Shown here: in pieces, positions 20,633 to 29,599 of the stretch
How the letters are laid out: every line of letters begins with the position of its first letter
Numbering within the stretch: the first letter of the stretch is position 1
Source: Aphelocoma coerulescens
Taxonomy: Eukaryota; Chordata; Aves; Passeriformes; Corvidae
Length of the DNA: 64,000 bases
Reading direction: 5' to 3'
Assembly (NCBI RefSeq): GCF_041296385.1
Contig: NC_091019.1
Span: 13,532,531-13,596,530 of the forward strand
Notes under the pieces: generated by a model
Told to the model about the DNA's origin: nothing
Seen by the model: only the letters and a program-made list of their open reading frames with translations
Databases searched by the model: none
Program-made: the position numbers and the translations under genes

Positions 20633-23600
20633 AGAGGACAAAAATATTTTCATCTTCTCAATATGGACACTGTTGTAAGTGAAGCCTAGTAACAAAACCT
20701 CAAATAAGGGAGGGATGCAACCCGGCTAAAATGGAGGGAAAGTCCAGGAGTATTCTTTTCAGGTAGAAAGCAATTTGGTTAAATGAATGGACAAGTTTAG
20801 TAAATCACAGGTTTAATTTAGCTGAGAAGAATGAGGAAGAATTATTAATATAAAACTTCTTTTCTCAGTCACTTTGTGCTACTTGACACATTCATTCTGA
20901 TCTCTGAGTGCTTCCATATTTCTTTTAATGTCTGCCCTTAGAGTTCTCTCTGCTCCCCCCTTAAGGAAATGTCTTAGATTTAATGAAATAAAATATCCCG
21001 TTTCTGGCAGAAGAGTTGAGGATGTTTAATTCCCCTCCACTGAAGGGCAGTGCAGGAATAACCTTTGGTGAATGCTCTGAGATCTTAAAACCTGCCCAGG
21101 GAAGAAGGGGTTTCTCTTATTGCTGGTGTCAAGATGGCTCAGTAAGCAGTTTGGGAAATGATGGAAAAGAGGAGTGAGGCTGTGAAGTATTCCCACCACA
21201 TAACTTTTTTTTTTGTGCTGAAGAGTGCCAGAGAATTCATCTAGGCAGATGAGAGTAACGTGTTGTCAGACTAAATTCCACCTCCTCTCCTTAACTAATG
21301 GACCTCAGAAGCTGTTAAGGGATTTTTGTGGTGCTGAAATGGCCTGTGATGGGAAAATTGGAAAAAAACCCCACCCCAAGCCTGGAGGCTGTTGGTGGAC
21401 AGGCGAATGAATGTTATGATAGACCTGGGACAATCTTGGCTGTAAAATGAGGACTGTGGCATTTCTATGTCTAATTTAAATAGGATATTGGGATAACAGG
21501 ATAGCATGTACATATATCCCTCGACATGGATATAACATTCCCTCAGACTAACAGAAGCTGGGGCTGATGAGGGCACACAGGAGGAGCATGCCTTGCCTTT
21601 TAGGTGCCAGTGTTCAGCTGGTGGGCTGTGACTGTGTGAGAATGGAATTGATCTTGGAAAATCTCTGTCAAGTTTAATTTGCCTTTCCTTCCGCAGCGTC
21701 CTCGCAGAACTGTGAATTCTGGCATGGAAGTGCCCCACCCAGTGCCCAGTTTCACCCCCTATGTGGATGAGTCAGTTCAGCCACAAATGATGTGAGTCTA
21801 AGAGTTGGAGATGGGGGATTGCATTTGGAATTCTCAAAGCCGCTTCCTAAAATTCGGAGTTCTTTTGCCAAGTACTTAAGCCTCTTGAGCTACAAGAATT
21901 TAAAAATCTGCCAGCCTGGAAGCAATTAGTGCCGCAGCTTGATGACAGAGGCTTCAGCAGAGGTTGCATAAGGACATGGGACGTGTTCAGAGCTGCTGAT
22001 GATGTGGGAGCCTAGATCATATTTAAATATGCTAATTAGTGTAATCGCTTCACTCAGTGTGTTTACACAAAACCACAAGCTACCTGTCGTAGGGTGCTGT
22101 TTGCTGTGAAGCAGCCCCAAATTGAGGCAGACTTGTGGCGGGTTCTTTTCTATCTTGGGAGCTCTGTGCTCAGCATATCTGGAGTTTTCTTCTGAAATAA
22201 GCTATCAGAGTTGCCATGCCAACAGTGTTGCTTAGGTCGTGGAGGAGTGAGTGTGCTGCTTGTACAGTGCTCCCTGAAATGCTGATAAATCCCAGGAGAT
22301 GGGGTGGTTTTGTTGGAGCAGAGGAAAACGCATTCTTTTGCAAGGTTGCTCTACCTTTCTGTGGCTAATGACAGCCAGGGAATAAACAGGCTCTTTCTGA
22401 GAGAGAAGTGGGAAAGCCTGTTGGATATTACAGACAGTTCCCACAGCTCTGAATTGCATGGAATCAAGGAATGCTGAGAGGTGGTGAGCAGCATGGATTG
22501 CGTGTGGACTGCAGAATAGCTCTGACCAAGGCTCTGCCATGGTTTAGTTGAAGAATAGGTAAAAAACTGCATTCCTGTCTAAGACAGTTTCTTTCTCCTG
22601 AAAGTCAGTGATGGCACACAGTTAAACCTCTTGGCATGCCGGTCTCTCGGATGAGGATTTGTTACTTACCGAAGGCAGCAGCTTTTCATCCCAGGGAGAG
22701 GGAAGGAGTGGGTAGAACTGAACACCGTGCTCAGTTAGCTCTAAGCAACTTAGGCAGAGACTTGGTAGGTAGGCTTAGATTATGTCGTTGAAATCTTAAA
22801 AGTAGATTTTTTTTTTTTTTTTCTGCCTTTGAATCCTTTTCCTCATGCTCCCGTGGTCACCTGCCAAATAGTCTGGAAGTGTTGTGCTGAAACTTTGTAA
22901 ATGTGATGCAAATCCTGCCATCAGTTGTTATCCAGAGTTCTGGGCAGAAGGACCCTGTTGTGATCTTAGTTATGAATCCCCACACTCCCCAAAAAAAGCT
23001 TTAGAACTCAAACATTAAGAGCACCTGTTTGCCCCATGATCACTCCTGGATGTGAGTTAATCCTGCTGAAGTTGGCCGGATTGCTGGTGTTGGTAAAGGT
23101 GTACCAGTGTTGCTTCCTCTCTCCTGAAATTAGCATGGAGGTTTCATCTGGCCCAAGAGCTTCCCTTTTGAAGTGCCTTTTCTCCTGTGTCCCTTTGCTC
23201 CCAGATAACCATCCTACAAGCCAGAGTTTAGGGACTTGTCACACCTGTGGTCACACAGCTGGATGGAACTGAATTGAACAGGTCCTGCTTCAGGATGCAC
23301 GGCCGTTCAGACATCATAAGAATTTGCTTTGCTTTTGACTGGACCTTACTAACACTTTGGGTTGGATTTGTATTTTGTTGTTTGTTTTGCTGTATTTATT
23401 TATCAGACAATTCTGAGTAGTATGCTGGCCTTTGCTGTTACTCATTCCAGTTTTCTTGTGTATTTTTCTAAGCACAGAGCAGAATGTCTTTGCACTACTC
23501 CAAAACCAGATCCTGGAATTAGCCCAGTTGTCTCCCGTGCCTGCTTTTCTGTGCTACAATGAAGTACACAAAGCCCAAGTAATAAAATCACGTTTTTTCA

Positions 23601-24360
23601 GGACTCCCTGCAAAATTGAGCCCAGCATAAACCATGTGTTAAGTACTCGCAAACCTGAGGAGCAGGAGGACCCACTGCAGCGAGTGCAGCATCACCAGCA
23701 GGATGCTCAGGAAAAGAAAGAGATGGTGATGTACTGCAAAGAGAAAGTTTATGCTGGAGTTGACGAATTCTCTTTTGAAGAGATCCGAGCTGAAATCTAC
23801 AGGAAGAAAGCGAGAAAGAAAGATGAAGGTATGTTTCAAAGTGGGCTGAAGCAAGTAAGGCTTTCCAGATGGAGTCATAAAAGTGCATTTGCTTCTGTCT
23901 GTATTGCAGCTGCTTCTCTTTTTCTGCTGGGATAGCTGTTTAACTGCTCTGAGGTACAGAGCCAGTAACATATTCAACAGCTTTATCTGGAAGCTGTGGG
24001 ACAGGGAAAGACCACCAGAAGTTTTGGTCCCTTGGCAATTCAGGCTGTACCCACCGACTGTACGTGAAATACTCGTTGGGCCTTACAGGTGGTTTTTTCC
24101 TTAGATGAAATACAAGCCATAGAACGGAAGAAGAAAGAAATACAAAGGAAAATTGAGGAGCTGGAAAAGAAATTAAAGAGGAAAGAAGGTGACAAGCAGC
24201 AACAATCGCATGAACCGGTATTGTTCTCATTTAACTGTTCTTTTCCAAGTAGCTGCAATTTTAAATAAAAGTACCCAAGAAAGCCAAAAGGAAGCAGATC
24301 TGATATTCTTCTAACACATTTTAAACTTCTTGTGACAGGATTCTTCACTAATAAAGTATA

Positions 24361-24376
24361 TTCTCTCTCTCTCTCC
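24361..24376 (+). repeat. Short (CT)n microsatellite
   Basis: A run of CT dinucleotides lies in the intron after copy 1 exon 10 and is also present at 41561-41576 in copy 2. Confidence 0.7.
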
Positions 24377-24697
24377 TTTCCTTCCCTGTTTCCAAAACAA
24401 TGCCTTCATAGTAAATACTTTAAATAATGAAACAGAGTCGTGCCTTTGTTGTAAGCTATGTAACTGCTTACATGTCCTTCACAGGAGACTTTAGTTACTT
24501 TGCAACTGTTAAAGTTTATATATGGTTGCAAAGAGTAAATGATGCATTTAACTACAGTATGCAATGAAAGTGGACTTTCTTCATGCAAGTAAGCTAAGTA
24601 TAAATAAAAATGGCTAAAGACAACTGTTATCTATCAGGGTTTTAATGACTACGTGGGATTGTCATCATGTTTTCGGAACCTTTTTGCCTGGTTTGCT

Positions 24698-24704
24698 CTT
24701 TCAC
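24698..24704 (+). repeat. ERV target-site duplication, left
   Basis: CTTTCAC flanks the left LTR. The right flank (29593-29599) reads CTTCCAC, one mismatch. The empty site in copy 2 reads CTTCCAC within TTGCGCTTCCACCACTG, confirming the insertion point. Confidence 0.75.
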
Positions 24705-25060
24705 TATTAGCGCAGTAAATATTACCGTATCCCGCAACTGGAGGAGGAGGAGAGAAGATCCAGCAGGCAGGAATTGTGCAGCAAGATTGATTTATTTAAT
24801 TATTTTACAAACTCTTTCATAGACTCTTCCTTCATAGACTAATTGGACAAAGGATCACCCACCCCCTGGGTGGATTGGCTAGAAATCCTAAACGTCCATT
24901 GTCAAAATATTTTCCTACTGTACCATAAACATAGTTCTACAAGGTCACAGGTGTTCATAGTTTATAGAACTTCTGCTAATCTCTTTGTGAGAGAGAAAAG
25001 TATCCTACAGCTTAGAAAGCAGCAGGAAAATTCCTTGCTAACAGCATTTTTGTATCCACA
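24705..25060 (-). mobile_element. 3' LTR of the endogenous retrovirus
   Basis: This 356-bp LTR matches 29236-29592 with about 10 differences. On the - strand it starts TGTGGATACAAAAATGCTG directly after a polypurine tract and ends CGCTAATA. An AATAAA polyadenylation signal lies on the - strand at 24791-24796. The end TA rather than CA may be a mutation. Confidence 0.9.
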
Positions 25061-25073
25061 TTTCCCCCTTTTT
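25061..25073 (-). other. Polypurine tract
   Basis: On the - strand AAAAAGGGGGAAA lies immediately before the TG of the 3' LTR. This is the standard position for the plus-strand primer in retroviral reverse transcription. Confidence 0.85.
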
Positions 25074-25379
25074 GTTTTATAAGATAACAATACTACTATT
25101 AATCTTAAACAGAAATTTACATCTGTTATTAATTCTAAATATGTCCTTAAGGCTTTACTATCTGACTCCATAACAAGAAATTTAAAGTTCAGTCTCTGCT
25201 TGTAGAAGGACCATCTGCCTGATGGTTGACATCCTGGTCATCATCAGAAGAGTCATTAGGCTGATGATCTATCTACATTCTGGTCACCATTTGGATGGTT
25301 GGTGTTCTGGCCATCATTTGGAGGTTGCCTGTTCTGCCTCTGGTGCTGTAGGTCAGGACAAACACATTTTGCAGGTAGC

Positions 25380-25594
25380 CACCGTACCCCCGTATCTGTG
25401 GAAACACAAGCATACCCACGACCCCAAACGATGAGCTCATGAGGGCCTTCCCACTGGTTAGTGAGTAAATTCCGCACCCTGACCTTTGCCGGGGGCAGTT
25501 GTGTCTCGCCTGCAGACTGCAATGAGAGAAAATGATTCAGAATAACAGGATTATTTGAATTTTGTGGTACTGTAAGGTGATTAATTGTATACAA
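25380..25594 (-). pseudogene. ERV pol remnant: integrase C-terminal domain
   Basis: The frame includes NQWEGPHELIVWGRGYACVS and RWLPAKCV, the SH3-like DNA-binding end of betaretroviral integrase. The catalytic core and zinc-binding domain are absent. The frame runs on toward 25256 through an Asn/Gly/Asp-rich repeat-like tail that may be neither pol nor env. The domain's job in an intact virus is to bind DNA during integration; here it is a fragment. Confidence 0.8.
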
Positions 25595-25599
25595 AGCTT

Positions 25600-25730
25600 T
25601 TGCTAGTCGGCTTCAGTAACCAAATTCAAAGGCTCCTGTGAGAATCGTTGAAAAACCATGGTAACAGCCCTTAATTCAACTAACTGAGCAGTCTGACTCG
25701 GATTGGTGTGTTAATGAACCACCGCAAAGG
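25600..25730 (-). pseudogene. ERV pol remnant: RNase H fragment
   Basis: On the - strand a short frame reads TAQLVELRAVTMVFQ, typical of betaretroviral RNase H, and meets a TAG soon after. It is joined within about 30 codons to integrase C-terminal sequence, so most of pol is deleted. Confidence 0.65.
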
Positions 25731-25835
25731 CAGTGTAGGATACTGTGCGCCCTTGTGCACAGTGACCCTTGCTAAAAATTTGTCCCAATCCATAACCCCC
25801 AAGCTGCCCGTCCCCAAAGGGAAGTGGTTGGTAAG

Positions 25836-26645
25836 TTAGTTAAGGGAAGTGGTAGTAACGTAAGGCCTGTTTGTAGCTGTGCGCCCCTCTGGGTCCCTCA
25901 CCACCACAGGCCGTTCGCTTAAATAGCTCTGTGTGGTTCCTCCTACTCCTGCGATGGCCGATCCCACCGGGGCTAAAGGCCATGAGGGAGGCCACGCAGA
26001 GAAGGAGATGATAGTTACATCAGCACCCGTATCAATCAAACCTCGAAGCTGAATCCGGAGTGGTTGGGCGTTCGGCAGGATCGGGGTACATGTCATCTGA
26101 GGCCTTTGGTCAGAGATGTCTGCAGTCCAGAAGGCCTGCGGAAGTCCCGTAGATCCACTGCCATTATCTTCGTGAGTTTGTTGTTCTATCCTGGGGACAC
26201 AAGACGTAAAAGGCACTAATTGAGCAAGGCAGGTCCTTTCAGGAATAGTTACAGGGGGTTTTTGCGTGGAGACCATAGCGCAAATCTGACCTTTAGAGTC
26301 AGCGTCAGTAACTCCTGAGTGCACTAAGATTCCTTGATGGGCAACGTCAGGTTTTCCCACCAGCATCGCACTGGATCCCTGGGCTAAGGGCCCATATGCG
26401 TCCAAGGGAACCTTATAAATACCGCTAGAGTCTAAGACGACTGCGGCTGTGGTGTGGACGTCAAACCCGTCTGATCCCTGGGGGCCGTCTGATCCCTGGG
26501 TGCCGTCTGATCCCTGGGTGCCGTCTCTAGGGTGGCTGGGTAGGCCTGTGCCTGTACCTTTGCCACTCTCTGGGGGAGCGACTGCATCGGAGAGCAATTC
26601 CCCCTCCTTGCACCCCGGCGGAAGTTTCCCGACAAAGGCCAACAA
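25836..26645 (-). CDS. pro: ERV dUTPase-protease (pro) frame
   Basis: This 269-codon open frame in the -1 frame relative to the nucleocapsid region has dUTPase-like motifs at residues ~60-66 (GFDVHTT), ~84-94 (YGPLAQGSSAM), ~105-120 (GILVHSGVTDADSKGQ) and ~136-146 (ERTCLAQLVPF). A retroviral aspartic protease follows, with the catalytic triad in LIDTGADVTIIS at ~203-214 and a flap-like GVGG. In betaretroviruses this protein is made by -1 frameshifting from gag. The Met at the left edge is probably not a real start; the slippery site is at 26624-26630. The dUTPase lowers dUTP and the protease cuts Gag and Pol. The frame is still open, but the provirus around it is broken. Confidence 0.85.
   Translation of the reverse strand: MLAFVGKLPPGCKEGELLSDAVAPPESGKGTGTGLPSHPRDGTQGSDGTQGSDGPQGSDGFDVHTTAAVVLDSSGIYKVPLDAYGPLAQGSSAMLVGKPDVAHQGILVHSGVTDADSKGQICAMVSTQKPPVTIPERTCLAQLVPFTSCVPRIEQQTHEDNGSGSTGLPQAFWTADISDQRPQMTCTPILPNAQPLRIQLRGLIDTGADVTIISFSAWPPSWPLAPVGSAIAGVGGTTQSYLSERPVVVRDPEGRTATNRPYVTTTSLN
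26470..26525 (-). repeat. 18-bp tandem repeat inside the gag/pro overlap
   Basis: Three units around TGATCCCTGGGTGCCGTC lie end to end. Because 18 is a multiple of three, the unit lengthens both overlapping frames: RDQTAP repeats in gag and QGSDGT/P repeats in pro. Confidence 0.8.
26624..26630 (-). promoter_or_regulatory. Gag-pro -1 ribosomal frameshift heptamer GGGAAAC
   Basis: On the - strand GGGAAAC lies in the gag/pro overlap with codon boundaries G|GGA|AAC in the gag frame, the correct X_XXY_YYZ register. The pro frame is exactly -1 relative to gag. The same heptamer is the known gag-pro shift site of Mason-Pfizer-type betaretroviruses. A downstream pseudoknot was not tested. Confidence 0.8.
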
Positions 26646-27039
26646 TCGGCATGAATCTGGGATCTACAATAGTCCGAGCAATGGCCTGGCCTGCCACACC
26701 TCTTGCACTGGGGGATCTCTGTGTTCTCTTTTTGGCTCGGCTTAGGCCGCTTCCTTTTTTTCACGCGTTTGGGTTGCTTTGGTTCACGATCAGAAGATGC
26801 GTGAACAGGCTGCAGGAAAGCAGCCAAAGCAGACCTTTTCTGGTTCCCAGATCCCAGCTTAGCGCAGACCTCAACCATGTCTGTTACCTCAGGATCCCCT
26901 GGTAAGGCATCTATGATTTTTCTGCACTCCTCGTTTGTGTTATCTCTCACTAACTGCCTCAACAACATCTGCCTTAACCCATCATCCTCAACCTGCTTCT
27001 CAAGAGAAGCAGCGACTTTTTCTACGAAAGAGAGGAATG

Positions 27040-27721
27040 ACTATGATTTCCCTTGAATTATTTCAGTATATCGCTTCCTAGGCGCAGACAGCTCTATGGT
27101 TTTCAACAAGGCACCCACACCGACCTGCTGAACTTGCTGCAGGACGCTAGAGGGAAAGGTACCCTATAGACTGGGATCAGAGAAGGGACTAGTCCCTGTA
27201 AGAGCATCCATTCCCACTGCACATCTAGGATCAGCAGCTGGGAGCTGCATATTCCCTAATGCAGCCTTGTTGGCCAGCTTTCTCCAGGTTTTCTCAAAAA
27301 CTGTAAATTGTACAGGTTGAAATAAGATTTGACCCAGGTGTCTGATATTGAATGGAGCAAGCAAATCTGTATTTATCACCCTTATTATTTGCATAACCTC
27401 AGCAGAACCGAGCCCATGTTGTGCCACCTTGGATTGCAGATCCTGTGCAACCTTCCAAGCAATCACCTCATGCTTATCATGCTCGCCTGCATTTGGGAGA
27501 GCCTTACACACTGGGAAATCTTGGATCTCCCCTTTCAGGGAGTCACTACCATCCTGAACTTCTGGCACAGCCTGTGGATGGAGTGTAACAGCTTCCTGAT
27601 TACTCCCAGAATCCTCAAATCTGTTTGGCATCCCAAGTATTTCCAATAAATTCCAATCACTCTCCTCCAAAGCCCACATCTTAACTGACTCCAAGAAATG
27701 ATTGTAGTGCATCGGACACAC
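27040..27721 (-). pseudogene. gag: ERV gag, capsid region with in-frame stops
   Basis: The capsid N-terminal domain is recognisable in the frame 27721-27164 (for example WKVAQDLQSKVAQHGLGSAE). The frame meets TAG near 27164, continues in the same frame, and meets a second TAG near 27040 inside the major homology region (IIQGKS, stop, SFLSFVEK). These stops would prevent a full Gag. Confidence 0.8.
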
Positions 27722-27775
27722 AGTTACCGCGCAGTCCGGAAAGGTCCAAGGGTGAGACTGGAGCAGCCTTTTCTT

Positions 27776-28785
27776 TCACTGCCCGGCTACGGCCGCTTTA
27801 CGCCCCAGGGCCAAAGCCTCCTCTGCCTCACTGCCCGACGATGAGTCATCGAGTAAAGGCAACTCTGAGGTGCCGTGAACGAACAGAGGTGGGCAGGGAG
27901 GAACGGATTGACCAGAAGAGAAACTGACAGCAGAGGCTGCACTTGGCTGTGCCGTGGTTTGAACTGCAGCTTCTTTTCGGGATGTGATCTCGGCCGTTTT
28001 CGACCGACCTGGAACTGGAGCTGCCGCAGCCGTCTCCGGTGCTGCTGTCACGCGCAGAGCCGCTGCCGTCTCTTGTTCCGCGGCAGTGTTCGGTGCCACT
28101 GCTGGCCCCTGTGCTGTGGTCGCTTCCAGAACTGCGGCCGTCTCCTGCGCCGGTCGCTGACATGGCGGCCATGGGTTCCAGGTTTGGAGCCGCTGGCTGC
28201 ATCACTTACAGGTTCAGAGCCACGTCTCTTGGGGATGGCACGGGTGGCACAGGCCCAGCGCACTCCATGCGGCCGGGGGCCTCCAGCCCCTGCAGCAGCT
28301 TTTGGAAGCTGAGCAGTTCCAATAACTGCCGTGATATGTTTGGTAGTTCCGACAACTGTAGTGATATATTTGGCAGATGACATATTAGAAGGTCGACTGC
28401 TCGTGTCTGTGACTGCGCAGAACAGTCCAGCGCTACGGAGGGCGAAAAGGTCCGTCCAGGCATTCTCGGTGCAAATGGACACATGCGCAGACAGGCTAGG
28501 AGCCACCATGGGTGTCCAAGAGGCCAGACCGCTGACACGTGGCCGCAGATAAGCCGTGGCCACCGCTGAGCCAAATGGCAAGGTGGGCTGCGCGCCCTCC
28601 CACTGCCCCGACACCCCTGCCTCTGCCAGCGCAGGGTCCTTGGGGGCCGCAGAGCCCTGCGACTGTGCAGGGTGACCCAGTGCAGGCTCCAGGGCAGGCT
28701 CTGCCCGTGAAGCTGGGTTTTTTCGGGTCCACCACCACATGCCCCTGGAGCCAGGTCAGTGGGGTCCCCTTCGGATATCTCTCCA
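27776..28785 (-). pseudogene. gag: ERV gag, matrix-capsid linker region, frame-disrupted
   Basis: Several overlapping frames rich in Ala, Pro, Ser and Gly cover this stretch, and none spans it. The frame 28099-27776 agrees with the capsid frame and ends in an acidic SSSGSEAEEALALG stretch before a stop. A direct 10-base repeat (GAGTGATGGA twice on the - strand near 28785-28805) lies where the matrix frame stops. Exact breaks need alignment to relatives. Confidence 0.6.
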
Positions 28786-29133
28786 TCACTCTCCATCACT
28801 CACCACCAAGACAGGCGACCCAGCTCTGCTGCCACAGTCAAGGTCTATCAGCAGGTTAAATAAAAATCTCCAAGCGCAGAATAATTCTAACACTGCCAGA
28901 TCCCCAAATGGAAGCTCACGCCGGACAGCACAGCCCATCTCCTGCCATATCCCAAAATCCAGGGCCGTGTCTCTGTCCAGGGAAATGTCATGCAGGGCAG
29001 CCCAGTCTAATAACTCACAGAGTGAATTCTCAGGAATGGAGGTGGGCATTATACTGAGAACACCTTTCCAGACCGTTACCACAGCATCGCTTTTTAAGCC
29101 GCTGTTCGCCATTTTTTCAGTCCCGTCGGACAT
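28786..29133 (-). pseudogene. gag: ERV gag start: matrix-like domain
   Basis: A 115-codon frame starts at an ATG (29133), with a second ATG eight codons later, about 100 bases downstream of the 5' LTR. It is predicted helical, with hydrophobic runs such as LAVLELFCAWRFLFNLLIDL, as expected for a retroviral matrix domain, and ends at TGA near 28786. Assignment rests mainly on position. Confidence 0.65.
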
Positions 29134-29235
29134 CCCGGTCCCGGGCAGGGGGGAATGGAACAGCGTACCTCTCTAGTGTTTCTAGAGAAATTCGGCTTGG
29201 CTCGCAGCGTGCAGGACACGTCAGGGTTCGCCAAA

Positions 29236-29592
29236 TATTAGCGCAGTAAATATTATCGTATCCCGCAACCGTAGGGAGGAGGAGAGAAGATCCAGCAGGC
29301 AGGAATTGTGCAGCAAAATTGATTTATTTAATTATTTTACAAACTCTTTCATAGTCTTTTCCTTCATAGACTAATTGGACAAAGGATCACCCACCCCCTG
29401 GGTGGATTGGCTAGAAATCCTAAACATCCATTGTCAAAATATTTTCCTACTGTACCATAAACATAGTTCTACAAGGTCACAAGTGTTCATAGTTTATAGA
29501 ACTTCTGCTAATCTCTTTGTGAGAGAGAAAAGTATCCCACAGCTTAGAAAGCAGCAGGAAAATTCCTTGCTAACAGCATTTTTGTATCCACA
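29236..29592 (-). mobile_element. 5' LTR of the endogenous retrovirus
   Basis: This 357-bp LTR runs (on the - strand) from TGTGGATAC to CGCTAATA. An AATAAA on the - strand lies at 29323-29328. About 10 differences and one small indel from the 3' LTR (~3%) show time since insertion. Directly after it on the - strand, TGGCGAACCCTGACGTG could be a primer-binding site. It resembles the tRNA-Trp type only with an indel, so the primer is not assigned. Confidence 0.9.
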
Positions 29593-29599
29593 CTTCCAC
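29593..29599 (+). repeat. ERV target-site duplication, right
   Basis: CTTCCAC follows the provirus directly and matches the empty site of copy 2. The left copy carries one C-to-T change. Confidence 0.75.

Larger units (their letters stand above)
26432..26968 (-). pseudogene. gag: ERV gag, capsid C-terminus and nucleocapsid
   Basis: The open stretch of 178 codons holds the capsid end (LRQLVRDNTNEECRKIIDAL) and a nucleocapsid zinc knuckle CKRCGRPGHCSDYC that fits C-x2-C-x4-H-x4-C. Basic residues lie on the N-terminal side. A tandem RDQTAP-type repeat follows in the gag/pro overlap. It is in the same frame as the upstream capsid frame (27164-27721) but separated from it by stop codons. Confidence 0.85.
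24698..29599 (-). mobile_element. Betaretrovirus-like ERV, internally deleted
   Basis: The ~4.9-kb provirus inserted into the intron between BUB1B copy 1 exons 10 and 11, opposite to the host gene. Order on its own strand: 5' LTR (29592-29236), gag remnants (~29133-26432), a dUTPase-protease frame (26645-25836), an RNase H scrap (~25720-25605), an integrase C-terminal scrap (~25530-25400), polypurine tract, 3' LTR (25060-24705). Reverse transcriptase, most of RNase H and integrase, and env are missing. The dUTPase fused to protease and the GGGAAAC gag-pro signal point to a betaretrovirus-like lineage (class II). Gag has in-frame stops, so the element is defective. Confidence 0.92.

Noticed and set aside
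24843..25082. 79-codon frame that recurs at 29375-29647
   Set aside because: It is antisense translation of the two ERV LTRs.
28206..28799. Alternative gag-region frames on both strands
   Set aside because: Overlapping GC-rich frames; only position relative to matrix and capsid supports any as gag, so no product was assigned.
29205..29235. Specific tRNA primer for the ERV
   Set aside because: The candidate primer site resembles a tRNA-Trp site only with an indel. The primer identity cannot be decided by eye.
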